NCBI RefSeq assembly: GCF_041146795.1
Contig: NC_135176.1
Coordinates: 14,504,286 to 14,568,285, forward strand
DNA length: 64,000 nucleotides
Source: Maylandia zebra
Lineage: Eukaryota; Chordata; Actinopteri; Cichliformes; Cichlidae
Direction: 5' to 3'
Positions 1 through 12,238 of the stretch are shown here, piece after piece (position 1 is the first letter of the stretch; each line of letters begins with the position of its first letter). Position numbers and translations under genes: made by a program. The notes under the pieces were generated by a model. That model did no database searches, was not told where the DNA came from, and was given only the letters and a program-made list of their open reading frames with translations.

Positions 1-91
1 AAAAATAGTTTGCACACATTTTTTTTTAGCACATTTAAGTCATAAATAATCCTGTTCATGAAATCTGTATTAGTATGGAACCAAACTGCAC

Positions 92-2858
92 CTTGGTTTT
101 TCCGAGAGGCAGTCCAAATCTGGGTTTTGTCAGCTGATATGACTGAGCAAAAGTAAGTGTAATTGGAGACATTACCCAGAATCCTTAGCATGCTTTCCAC
201 AGTGAACAGACCCTTGTGGTCTGTGGTTTTGGTTGTGGAATTTTTGAGAGCTTCTTGTGCAGAAGGGGGATCTGTGGCCCACGCTACCTGAGGAATGGGG
301 TAGATATTCTGAGAGGAGCAAGTGACCATCTCGTCGGTTATCTCCACGATCACAGACTGGATCAGTGCTGGAAGGAAAGCAGAAAAGATAAAAGTGTGGC
401 TTTAATGGCAGCCTGATTCAGTTTGTGCAACAAGAAAGTTCCATTTTACAGTTCAGTATTGTCAACAGTAAAACTAGTGTTTTTCATGTTCACACTTAGT
501 AATGTGCACTTTCTCCGCACCAGTGCTGGCATTTAGGAGAGATTCTCTTTCAAGCAAATCTTGAAAGTGGTGCTTTTCTGCTGCATTTCAATTCTGTGGT
601 TCACTATTTCTCCTGTGGGCAGTCTATACTTGGTATACTTTGTATAAAGTCAATTTTATGTACAGCCTATGGAGCAGCTAGAATATGCTGTATTTAATGA
701 ACATGTTGGTACTCAAGAGATATAATAGCACACAAATTTTACATTATATTTTTGGCATCAGGGTGCTGTGAGGATTCGCTAGAAATGCTGTTAAAATGCA
801 ACAATCTTACAAATCTACTCATTGGGTGGAGACTGTTTTTCTTATCCTCATGCCAGAAAAATTCAATATTTCAGTGACAAAAAAAGACAATATGTCACTT
901 CAGAGCACAGGTTTTTGAGCACAGGGTCTACCAGACGGTAAGCCAGTATCTCGATCTCTGAATCCTCCAGTTTGCATGCAGAAATATCCTTGTGCAAGAT
1001 ACTGAACCCCAGCTACCCTGGATGCATCCATCAAAATGTGTGTGAATGTTAGAAAAAGCACTTAGGCATAGATAAAAGTGCTGTGTGTGTGCGTGTGTGT
1101 GTGTGATTGGCTGAATTAGTCTTGAGTGCTCAGCTTACTAGAAAGGTGCAACACTGAGAATAGATGTGTTAAAAAATAACAACACATAATGAGTTAAATA
1201 AGATCGCATGTGCTGCATATGCTTGAAATTTGGTAACTAATTCTTATGTATTTTTATACAGGTTAAAATTAAAACGTAAAAACATTCATACAATATGTGT
1301 ATTGTGTAAAAACACCTTTTCTAACTATTTTCTGAAATGATTAGTGAAATGATCACTATGACAACAGCTGAAGCGCAAGATATCAGCTTCTAACAGTTTA
1401 GGTGTTTGCTTTCTGAATGCTTTTCCATTAGGACATGTAAAAGCCAGTCTGCTGGACTGTAGTGGAAAAAAGTAGAACAAATGTTCCACCTTGTTGTCAG
1501 GAGCCTGAGGGCAATTCATGAATGGATGCACTCATTGCCACTTTACTGCTCAAAGCTTTATTAGTAAAAAAAAAAAAAAAAAAAAGCCACACACACAAAA
1601 AAATCATAAACAGTTGGGTTAAATGTCTGATATTCTGTATTATAAATGTTACAAATGCATCATACTGGACTGACCTTTCACCTCCAGGTTGACAAACAAC
1701 TCCTGGTTGCCCTTTCGTGTGCTCGTGTAGCATTTGTATCTGCCTTTGTCTTGAACTTTGACCCTTCTGAGGAGCAGAGAGGCATTGCCGTGAGGGATGT
1801 GGGAGTTGAACAAGGCTGTCCTTCCACTGAAGTGCTTGTTCTGGAGTCCAAACTGGTCCTTGTTGTAGTAGTAACTGTGGACAGGGATTTGCTGCTTGTA
1901 CCAGTGGATGACCACTGTGCCTGTGGGTCTGAAGCTACAGGGCAGGATGCAGTCATCGTGGAAGATGCAAGTGACATTGGCATCTGGTAGTAAGACTGTA
2001 AAAAAGCAAAGTTATTGTCACGAATGAATCAGCAATTAACACTAAACTTTATTTATAAATAATGGCCCACTGGATTAAACTTAGTTTTCTGTTCTTGATT
2101 CTCACTGATCTCCCCACCACATTTGTATTGCTTTGTTTGGATGAATCATTTGATGATGGACGTTAAAAAATGATTGTATGTCACAATTAGAAATCCTTCA
2201 CTTTTACACCCATTGACTGATGCGATTCTATTTTTCACAACATGAATCTGGGTTAATAAAATCCAATTTTCTATCAGAACAACTGAAACGATTTCTAACC
2301 TTATCTCTTTTATTACTGATAACATGTAAGCTGTGTGTTTGACTGGAATCAAGATTTTTTTGCTAACATTTTCACATCCCCTCTGCCTAATGAGTAACCC
2401 TGAGATGTGTGCAGCTGTCACAGTAACACTTTCAGGGTATCAGGGACGCACACAGCTGTGTTTACAGCTGCTGTGGAAACTTAAAGGCAAAAATGATGCT
2501 ATCTGCAAAAGCTGCCCATTGTTCAAAGCACTTTTGCTGCACAAACACAACACCAGTGACACATGACGTAGTGGTATAATTTTAACAAGTCGGCCGCTAC
2601 AGTGCATTGCTTATTTCCTTCGCACTGATTGCCAACACACTGCAGAGTCACCTTTAAATTACATTAACCTCACGTTAAATTCACACACTGCTCTTCCTGT
2701 GGCTTTGACTTTCTTATTTTTCAATTATTAGAATAAATTACACATAAGCATATGTTGTATAAAGAGACGTCAAATATCACAGTACCTTTTGAGTTTGTCG
2801 ATGGCAGCTTATCCAAAAACATGATCAGCATAAACACAAGTCCACTCGTGTCCGCCAT
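92..2858 (-). CDS. HHLA2-like B7-family immunoglobulin receptor (partial, 3 exons)
   Basis: Three minus-strand exons chain in one frame: 2786-2858 (start ATG at 2858-2856 and a short hydrophobic signal segment, LVFMLIMFL), 1675-1995 (Ig V-type domain) and 92-367 (Ig C-type domain), giving 670 nt or about 223 residues before the window edge. The V domain shows DDCILPCSF, then VVIHWYKQ, then HGNASLLLRRVKVQDKGRYKC, with the usual cysteine pair and D-x-G-x-Y-x-C motif. This wording is what I recall for vertebrate HHLA2 (B7-H7), a cell-surface T-cell co-signalling ligand. The C domain has EMVTCSS, PQVAW and NYTYFCSV. All junctions are GT-AG in matching phase. A transmembrane exon must lie beyond position 1. 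Alternatives are another B7 member such as VTCN1 or CD276, but the V-domain wording favours HHLA2. Family assignment is strong; orthology is inferred. Confidence 0.8.
1083..1104. repeat. TG microsatellite
   Basis: A short TG-rich run (tgtgtgtgcgtgtgtgtgtg) lies in the intron between the V and C exons of the HHLA2-like gene. The rest of that intron (368-1674) shows nothing else recognisable apart from an A-run at about 1566-1585. Confidence 0.7.
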
Positions 2859-3130
2859 GTCAGATGACCTGCGTCAGGATGGTGAACCTGTAACACTATT
2901 TGACTTGCGTGCGCATGAAAGCACATTGGTGTGCGGTGAGCTGTTTCTGTGTGACTCCACTTTACATCCTTCCTGACCTGACACAAATGAAACTCTGATT
3001 AGTTAACCGTGCAGGTAAAAGTTTAACCAGCCTCCCCGTGAATGCTCCACAACACAACACCTTAATCTGAACACCTCACATCAAACAGCTCTCTCTCTTT
3101 CCATCCTAACAAATAACTCCATGTAGTCTA

Positions 3131-3153
3131 AACACACACACACACACACACAC
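3131..3153. repeat. CA microsatellite
   Basis: A (CA)n run upstream of the HHLA2-like gene. The surrounding stretch 2859-3880 holds no gene or element I recognise. Confidence 0.8.
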
Positions 3154-3887
3154 AAATACATATATCAACATGATTTTATGTAAGGATGTGTAGGTATAAA
3201 GGTAAAAAGGAAGGGGAAACATGTTTTGTGTGTGATGGAGTGTGAATAAATTGAGACAACACTTTTTTAACCTTAAAGCATGGCTGTCTTTTTCTTCAAA
3301 CATAATGAGAATCATGAAATCACACATAATAATTATACTGTCAGCATGTTTTTCCACATACTTTTGTCAAGCAACTCAGCCGTGTCGCATGCAGAAGGTT
3401 TTTATGCACCTTATCCCAAACAGGATAAGTCTAAGGTTCAAAGTATATTAATGTTATTTTGTTGCTTTTCCATAAATGCAAAATATCCAACATAAACAGC
3501 TGCAGATAGCTCACTTGCTGGCTTTTCTCATATTTTGGAAGATGATGACCTCTAGAGGGCACAGGCGAGATGTTTCTGCCCAGCTGTCTAACAGCTGTGG
3601 GATCACATGTGAGTGAACCGAGCTGCACGTGCACGATTCTTTAAGATGTCATTGCTCATGTCTGCCCTAAATCAACTTTAATCCCAGATTAAAGGAAGCA
3701 TGCTACTAGGGCCATGCTGTCCATGTTTTGATTATATTATTAATTTTGTCTTAGTTTCTACTTCTCAATCCCAGGCCTTAATTTCTTGATTAAAAGCACC
3801 TTCAGCAAATTTAATCTCATGTGGAGACACAAATACATATTTGAAACAGCAAAAATGTTGCCAATTGTTTTCAATTTATAAAACAGG

Positions 3888-3970
3888 GATGTCAAACTCA
3901 TTTTACTGTGTGTGGGCCAAATACTGCCCACTTTGACCTTAGGTGGGCTGGACCAATGAACGGACATGAT
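3888..3970 (+). mobile_element. Fragment of a dispersed teleost repeat
   Basis: The phrase beginning gatgtcaaactcattttac and continuing with a 'gggccaaatactgcccac' and 'gggctggacca' pattern matches, from memory, a degenerate sequence scattered through many fish genomes. I cannot assign it to a class or fix its ends. Confidence 0.35.
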
Positions 3971-4094
3971 AAATATTCAATGTTCAGTCTGGTTGTTCAA
4001 AATACAAAGTTTCAATGTACAGTCTTGAGAGTGGTAAGGACTGAAATGCTAGTGATGTAGCTGAGTCTCAAAATCACAGGCTGAGGAAAAGTCG

Positions 4095-4400
4095 TCATAT
4101 TTTGCAGGTTGAGGACCTAAACACAGACTCCACAGACTCCAATGTGCAGAAATAAAATATAGCAAAGCTTTATTGCAGGATGAAGAGGTATCCAAAAATA
4201 CAACAAGTAAACAACAAAGTGGCATGGAGCGCACCAGGGTGATAAAAGGAACATAACCAGGAGCAAGGCACAAACGCAGACACCACAACAAAGGATAAAG
4301 AGAGACTGGGCTATTTAACACTAAGGCAAATCAGGGGGAAAGGGATAGAAGGGACAGGAACATTAAAAAGAAATCAAAACCCTGATGTATAATTAGAGTC
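4095..4400. repeat. Possible unclassified interspersed repeat
   Basis: This stretch (gaggacctaaacacagac, then tttattgcagg, then many 'ggaca/gaaca' words) resembles the segment inserted in the Tc1 copy at about 29070-29925, which also runs gaggaccc...cagacc...tttattaaggc. The likeness is by eye only. Between here and 5107 nothing else is recognised. Confidence 0.3.
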
Positions 4401-5107
4401 ACAAGTAGAAACAGAAGCTGTCCCAGTAAAGTGAAGACACAAAACACAAAAATAAAAAAGAAGCAAACCAAAAAATCTTTAATAAAGAAAGTCCCAACTT
4501 AAAAACCTAGGTGTACAGGAATAAGTTCAAGCTTGTCATCATCATAAAGTGATAAAACTGTCATAGTTAATATAACCAGTGACAAAAACATGAATCTTCA
4601 CAAGCCCAGTTTTGGCAGACAACACATGGAAGCAATGCCTCCTTGGGCCAGCTGTTGGTGTATAGCCCAACACAAACCAGGCAAAAACACTCCTCATCAT
4701 CAGAGGACTGTTCTCTCTCGTCTTCTTAGTCTTCCTTCCTTGTTCCTTCCTTGGGAAAAATCTGTGGTATCCTCAATTGTCTTTTTAGCATCAGCGACCC
4801 ATTTTCTCCTTTTCTTATCCGGGACCAGTGAGACAAGCATCCAACTAACCACTTGACAAGCATTTTAAGCTAGCTACCACATGGCTTTAGCCTTCTAATG
4901 AAAAACTGACTTAAATCAAAGCTATTACTTTTATTTTATAAAAAGTATTCTGACCAATGAAAATGAGAGAAAAAAACCCCTCCTCACTTCAGTGTTTCGT
5001 GTGTGTTCCACATAATCACCACTGCAAAACAGACTGAGAAAGAAACACCCATACAACAGAAAGTCATTGTGTGGCTTCTCAGTGGTCTAATTTTCATATG
5101 TGTGCAG

Positions 5108-7169
5108 TAGTGATGTGTCGGTCGCGAACGAAATGGCTCTTAGAGCCGGGACTTTGACGTGAACGACGGGAGCCATTGGGTTTTCTTTACCTTTCTCTCG
5201 CCCTCTCTCTCGCACTTTTTTTCCGCTTCAATTTAAAATTAAAAAAAAAAAATGAAATAGTTAAAAGTTGAAATGTGAATAGTTGGTTTTAGTATTATAT
5301 GATTTATTTATTACATTTTATGTGGCGTGAATAAATAAAAGTATATTTACGGTGGCCCATAGAGACAAATCACGTACAAAAGACAACAGAAGTGCTCCAG
5401 GATGCTAGGCACAGTGTTGAGCTTTTGTTACCTAGTGGCTACCAGTGTTGGTCAAGTTACTTGAAAAAAGTAATCAGTAACTAATTACTGATTACTTCCC
5501 CCAAAAAGTAATCCCGTTACTTTACTGATTACTTATTTTCAAAAGTAATTGATTACTTAGTTACTTTTTAAAAACACGATTTACAACCTGAATAGGAGAT
5601 AAAGCGATAGATCTTTCAGCCCAATTCTACTTTTTCTGCATAATCTATCATACAAAATGTAATCAAATGGAAAAGTCTCTTTTTTTAACTTGTTTTATCA
5701 GTTTTAATCTTTTAACTTTATGCATCAAGTAAAAATTTAATTATATGCAACATTCTCTGACTGGAAGAAATTTGTTTAACATTTAAACCTATTTTCTACA
5801 CATTCCAGCACATAAAATAAAATATTCTTTGTGTTTACACTCAGTCTTTCAAATAGATGCAAGTAAAACACAGCAGAAAATAAAAAAGTCAAAGACTAGC
5901 AGTCCTTTTGCTCTATTTTCACCTGTAAAGCATAGGCGGAGGTTTACCCTGGTGCAGGTGTGCTGCAGCGGTCAGTGGAAGAATCCGCAAGTTTCTCTGT
6001 GAATTTCCCATTACATTGTTGGGCACTCAGAGCTTGTTTAGGGGTTGTTGTTTTTTTTCGCTGTAAAAAGAAGTTTTCTTCCCACGCACAACGGACACTA
6101 ATGTTTTTGTCACTTTTTATGGAATCAAACTCAAAGTAAGGTCAGTACTTCCACGCTTTAAACGCTGCACGCTCATACTCTCTCCCATACTTGATATATT
6201 ATCCATTGTTGATCTGCACACAGCTGTTGTCAGGAAAGTTGCGCTTGCTTACCTCACTGTCATGAGACATTCTTGCAAAAAAATCACGGTTTTAGTAAGG
6301 CAGTAAGGCAGTGTTCCTACAGGAAAGTAACGGTAATCTAATTACCGTTTTTGCGATAGTAATCCCTTACTTTACTCGTTACCCTAAAAAGTAATCAGAT
6401 TACAGTAACGCGTTACAAGTAACGCTACTGTATGGTGCCCAAGCATGTAAATCTAATTACCTAATTCTTGTAGTCCAAATGAGATATAGCTTGATGTTGT
6501 CATCTCGCTTGCTATCGAAGCATTTAAGCTTCTCAGTTTTTTATTGTGACTATGTGCTTATGTTTCATCTTTCTGATGTATTATTAATTCTCTTCTGCAA
6601 ATGTATTTTCATGTCTTGCTGTGGCCTACTGAAAAAACCTGGCGAGCACACTGTGGTCAGAGATGTGGCTCACTCTAAGCAACAATCACAATCACAAGTA
6701 ACGCGTTACTGCCCGTCTCTGGTGGCTACGCAAGCTAGCAAGTACCAACGACCGGATTTGGTGTGTGGTAGTAACAGGTAAATGAACTTTTTTTTTTTAT
6801 TATTTGAATATATATGAGTGCTTGTGTATAAATACACAAACAATACACATATGCTTTCAATTGTGTAATTTAAGTGATCTAGGTAGCTCTGTTAAGGAAG
6901 TTCAGTTAACGCTAGAAATGTGTTTTGGAGTTTGTATGTGTTTTGTCTCTAGGGGCCACTGCATATATTTATATATAAACATATATAAATAAAACCACTG
7001 TTTTTACATTAGTAATTCCTTTTGTGCTTAATTTTATATTATTGTTAATAATAAATTAATTAAAGCAACAAAACAACCTGAAGGGCCGGTTCGGAGCCGA
7101 AAGAGCTCTTTTTAGTGAGCCAAGCCGAAAGAGCCGGTTCTCTAAAAAGAGCCGGAAATCCCATCACTA
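5108..7169. mobile_element. hAT-like non-autonomous DNA transposon (outer element)
   Basis: The two ends are inverted: the left end reads TAGTGATGTGTCGG and the right end, reverse-complemented, reads TAGTGATGGGATTTCCGG. Both ends carry subterminal agagccgg words in both orientations, a common pattern of fish hAT MITEs. Flanks GTGTGCAG (5100-5107) and GTGTGAAA (7170-7177) could be a decayed 8-bp target duplication (first five bases match). There is no transposase reading frame. The element is split by the inner hAT element at 5443-6721. Confidence 0.6.
5443..6721. mobile_element. hAT element with perfect 8-bp target duplication (inner element)
   Basis: The element starts CAGTGTTGGTCAAGTTAC and ends GTAACGCGTTACTGCCCGTCTCTG, so the termini are CAGTG and, reverse-complemented, CAGAG. 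It is flanked by identical octamers GTGGCTAC at 5435-5442 and 6722-6729, the signature of hAT integration. The first and central parts are packed with 'agtaattgattac' style words, and 6304-6425 repeats them in inverse. No transposase is visible, so it is non-autonomous. It was inserted into the outer element and is therefore younger. Confidence 0.8.
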
Positions 7170-7621
7170 GTGTGAAAATCCCTCGTCGACCACAAAACTA
7201 TATTCATGGACTGGCTGACTTTTGTGATTGAGATATTGCTAATACTAACCCTCTTTTGAGAATCAACGTTGACCTGTGGCTCATTAAGATGATAAATCTG
7301 GGGCTTCTACAGTGAAACTTGGACCACTTCCATGTCCGTAATCACTACTCTCAGGTGACTTCAGGGAGTATAATGTATTTCTCAGTTTGGGACATAGTTT
7401 ACACAAAAGGGTGTGTCATGCTTACTTGAACTATGATACACCTTTCGGTCTTCCTGGAATAAATAGGCACGGGTTGGGTTGATTTGAGTGCTACAGCACC
7501 TCCTGGTGGATCATAGGTGACTTGCATGTGAAAGTACAAATACTGTATAAAAATGACTAAATATAAATGATTTTTTTCACATTGTAATGACGCTTCCATT
7601 TAATTAAGCACTCGGTAGTGA

Positions 7622-7882
7622 TTGTTGCTCAGGGTGAGCCACATCTCTGACCACAGTGTGCTCGCCAGGTTTTTTCAGTAGGCCACAGCAAGACATGAAA
7701 ATACATTTGCAGAAGAGAATTAATAATACATCAGAAAGATGAAACATAAGCACATAGTCACAATAAACAACTGAGAAGCTCAAATGCTTGACAGCAAGCG
7801 AGATGACAACATCAAGCTATATCTCATTTGGACTACAAGAATTAGGTAATTAGATTTACATGCTTGGGCACCATACAGTAGG
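7622..7882 (-). mobile_element. Inverted partial copy of the inner hAT element
   Basis: Reverse-complemented, this stretch matches 6425-6690 almost base for base: both hold tactgtatggtgcccaag, ctgatgtattattaattc and cctggcgagcacactgtgg. It lies outside the outer hAT element and ends at cagta at 7882. No flanking duplication is evident, so it may be a separate truncated insertion or an inverted duplication. Confidence 0.75.
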
Positions 7883-8842
7883 GTTAAATGTGCATTATTA
7901 GGCCTTAACCTTTATAACTGATGTGTGATTAATTTAAGGCCTTTGACTGAAGTCTGTAGTGATCTTATTGTTACAAGACTACTGCAGGCTTTGGTCAAAG
8001 GTCGGTCTTATACTGAAGAGTGAGTCATTGCAGGTATGTTGTCTTTGGCTGCCAGCTGCGCCAGTAATAACAGTGCTGACGTCTTTAAGATATGATAAAT
8101 ATTCAAGACCTTCTATGTGATAAGAACTATTTTAAATTCTAGATTTAACAGGGAGAAAAAAAAGAGAAGCTAACATGGGTGAAATATAATCTCTTGTTTT
8201 TTTAGTCGCTTTTGTACTCTTGCTGCAGCATTCTGGATTAAATCAGGGCTTTTCGGGGGGAACTTTTACCACAGACTAATAATAATGAATTACAACAATC
8301 CAACCTAGAAATAATCAATGCATGAACTAGTTTTTCAGCATCCCTCTGAGACACGGATTTTTGTCATTTTATCTTCCATATTTGTTTAATGTGCATGTTA
8401 AAGGACATGTCCTGTTCAAAAATGCATCCACAGCACTGTGCTGGTCTACACTGTCTTTGTTTAGATGTCATGTTTAAGAAATTGAAAGCTGCAATTAATT
8501 TTATTCTTGCTCTATATTTTTTTCCTTTTTAGTGCATTGTCATGTTTTTTCACTTGCATTGGATTCCAAAGGTATGTTTGCTGGCAGGGAGGGTTCTGCT
8601 TTTGCCAGAAGCCTTTGTCTGAAATGTCTAATGTCAGTAGTAGTATTAACTGTACTCAATTTATTAAGTATTTGAGAGGATTAAAGGAGTCATCATGTGC
8701 CTTGAATGCGACACACTCAGAAGCCATAAGTAACACACGTCATGTTTGCAGACGTCACTCCTGACATATGTTTGAATCTGTCTGCTCTTGATGGGCTCAC
8801 TTGCGTCCTCCCACCACCCAGGAGCGCTACTGGGTTGAGAAT
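7883..8842. other. Unrecognised spacer upstream of gabrr3
   Basis: No convincing exon, RNA gene or element is seen here. The short open frames lack family resemblance. Confidence 0.5.
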
Positions 8843-8851
8843 TGTGTGTGT

Positions 8852-8882
<31 letters not shown>

Positions 8883-8889
8883 GGGGGGA
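8843..8889. repeat. GT microsatellite followed by a G-run
   Basis: A (GT)n run passes directly into about 24 G residues. Such a run could form a G-quadruplex, though this is inference. It lies about 540 bp before the gabrr3 start codon. Confidence 0.85.
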
Positions 8890-8904
8890 GAGAATCCTAC
8901 AATG

Positions 8905-8912
8905 TATAAAAG
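8905..8912 (+). promoter_or_regulatory. Possible TATA box upstream of gabrr3
   Basis: TATAAAAG lies about 520 bp upstream of the start codon. The position would give a 5' UTR of roughly 490 nt if no leader intron exists. The support is motif only. Confidence 0.2.
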
Positions 8913-9428
8913 TAGGCTGCAGCCTTTTTATTTTTATCTGGTCAGAAATGATGATGAAACTGTTGTTGGTATTATCCCCCCATCCCCGCCCTCTGCTTCC
9001 TCCAGTTTGTAGGTTACTGAAAGATTTCACCAACCACAGAAAAGAAGATTAGAGAGGAATTAATGGTATTCCTTTGTCATTATAGGAATAAATTGATATT
9101 TGACGGGGGTGGGGACAGTCTGGAGTTGGAGCAACATGATGTGTCAGGAGACGTAAGCAGAGGGATGGCACAGTGACAAACAAACTCAGAGCCAGGGGGA
9201 TGCCAGTCTGCTGGATATCTCAACTGATGTTCACCATGTTACAGGAGATGAGAGAGCGGGATAACGCAGAAGCAGCCGGGCGCACGCGTGACGGGACAGA
9301 ATGAGAGCTGCTGGGACATGGACGGCGTCAGTAGAGGACGGGGACAACTGTGACATTGACTGGGAGAGACCCTGACGAAGTGGGAGGGACATCTGGGTTC
9401 CTCTTGTCTTTGAAGCCCCTGCTTAACC

Positions 9429-12174
9429 ATGAGAGTGGCCTTTCTGGCCTTAAGACTGATGTGCTTGGCCTGGTTGTGGCCTGTCACTCAGCTCAACAGC
9501 AGCCACTTCCCGAACAAGAGAAGAAACAAGGAGCTGTACGTCGGAGAGAACGCTAGACAAAAGCACGGAGGGTGAGCAAAAGTGGCGTTTCTTAGATGAA
9601 TCTTTGATTTACTATAATTGTAGAGCTTCTTCTTATGTGGAAACTAACCTTCATGGGTGATTTTATGGACATCATTTCCATGTCCTACTTTGTAGAGCTT
9701 TCACATGTAAATATGAATAACTACATCTTTTTGCGTTTACGTCCACTGATGGTAGATCAGTGTCAGAGAAAGGTCATAGATTATGTGCATTGCTCAGAAA
9801 ATTAGTGTTGATTGTTGCTGAATCTAAAACATAAAACGATGTGAACTTTGTTTTGGTTTTAGGATAACTATGACATCCTCTCAGTGACTAAAGTCATTCA
9901 GGAGTCAGATATAAATGAAAGAGGCTCCACAATATCAAGCTGAGTTACACATGTGCTAGAATGCAGTGGAAAGCAAAAGTACTCATCTCCCTTTGGCTAC
10001 GGCCTTTGCTTTTAATCAGAGTGCTAGAGTCCATTTAGCCATCACTAACACCATCTGTCAGTGCTGTTTTAAGTGTTTGTTAGAAAGAAATCTAGACAGA
10101 GAGAACGATTTTACTTAAGCTGTTATGTCTTCTCTTTGCGTTCCAGACGGGTGGATCTTAAGATGAAGAAGTTGGACAGCACCAAGTCTCTGCTAATTAA
10201 GTCTGAGCAGCTGCTTCGGATTGAAGACCATGACTTTGCAATGCGCCCTGGCTTTGGAGGTAACACACACACACACGCACACACTTGGTCATTGTATTTA
10301 TTATGGATTTATTTATTTCCTCAGTATGGAAATCAGCTTTTGTTGTTCCTCTATTAAAAGGGGGCGACCCAGCAGTGTTAACTAATTACAGACCAATATC
10401 TAATCTATCTGTGCTGGCCAAAGTTCTTGAAGCTCTTGTGTGTGAGCAGTTAAAGGAGTTTTTGCACACCAATGCCATTTTATCTGAATATCAATCAGGC
10501 TTTAGGAAGAATCACAGTACTATCACAGCTGCAATTAGAGTGGTAAATGATATTACTATTGCACTTGATAAAAAACAACACTGTGCATCCCTTTTTATTG
10601 ATTTGTCAAAAGCATTTGACACTGTTGATCATTGTATTTTAAAACTTAGACTCTTCCAGTCAGGACTCTCTGAGAGAGCAGTGGCATGGTTCTCAAACTA
10701 CCTCAGTAACAGGACTCAGTGCATTAAATCTGACGGTCTATGTTCTGACTTTGTTACAGTGCACAACGGAGTGCCACAGGGTTCTGTATTAGGTTCCCTT
10801 CTATTTATCATTTACGTAAACAATCTTAGTCTACATGTGCCAGATTCAAACTTGCACTTCTATGCTGATGATACAGTTATTTACAGCTGTGGTTCAACTC
10901 TTGTCCAAGCCATCGACTCCTTGCAGAAAGCCTTTTCTGCTGTCCAGCACTCATTACATCAGCTTAAACTTGTTCTCAGCGCAGACAAAACAAAGCTCAT
11001 GTTGTTTTCTAAATCAAGGAGACGAGCCCAAACAATCCCATCAGTAACCACTCTTGAAGGTCATAAAATAGAGTTGGTTCACACCTATAAATATCTGGGA
11101 ATCTTAATTGATGACTCGCTTACCTTCAAACCACATGTAGAGAATCTTGTGAAAAACCTGAAGTTAAAACTGAGATTTTATTTTCAAAATAAGTTGTGTT
11201 TCTCTTTTAATACAAAGAAGCGGCTTGTTGCTGCAACATTCTTGCCTGTGCTGGATTATGGTGATATTCTATACATGAATGCTTCTGCTCAATGTCTTCG
11301 AATGGTTGATTCTGTGTATCATGCTTCTCTGAGGTTCATCACTAACCGTAAATTTCAGACTCACCACTGTGAGTTATACTCTCAGGTAGGACGGCCTGCT
11401 TTGGTAAGTCGGAGAAACTGTCATTTATACAGTTTTATATATAAGGCGATACTTGGGTTGCTCCCTTCTTATATATGTTCCCTGCTTGTAATGAAACATG
11501 CTGGTCGGTATTCTCTTCGTCCGCATGGTTACTTGTTGCTTTCTGTTCCATTTGCCCGAACTGAACTTGGTAAAAGAGCTTTTGTCCATTTAGCACCCTT
11601 GGCCTGGAACAAACTGCAGAAGGAATGGAAAATGACTGAATTCATTTCATTAAGTGATTTTAAATCTAAACTACGAATCCTTGAGGTCAAGTCCATAACA
11701 TGCAACTGTTTCAATTAGATTGATTATCATTTTAACTGACTTTTTTATTTTATTTGAATTTTATTGAATTTTATTTTTTATTTTATTTGTATTCTTTCAC
11801 TTATTGTTGCATGTGGGTTGTTGCTGCCTGTGTTTGAGTAATTTCTGTAACTGTGAGACATCTGCTGCTGCCTATCTTGGCCAAGTCTCCCTTGAAAAAG
11901 AGGTTTTTAATCTCAATGGGATGTTCCTGGTTAAATAAAGGTTAATAAATTTGTATTTATTATACATTTATTTTAACTTTTTCTCACTCCAAATATTTTT
12001 CCTAGTATTTTTTTAAGTGTGCTTTAATGGTAACACAGCAGGTTGATTTAGGTTACTGTGCTGTTTTTGGTATTATGCTGCCCAAAAAGCCCTTTGTGAC
12101 CTAGATTGTCTGCTTTGAGAGACAATGACTGCGGTAGCACGGATAAAATAATCTGAACTGTGTTCCTAATTCCC

Positions 12175-12238
<64 letters not shown>

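Noticed and set aside
1678-1990. Plus-strand and alternate minus-strand frames over the Ig V exon
   Set aside because: They are shadows of the HHLA2-like V-domain exon, which has matching splice sites and conserved Ig residues.
10285-11718. 477-codon frame as a host gene
   Set aside because: It is LINE reverse transcriptase with an L2-type 3' tail. The first residues are flanking intron.
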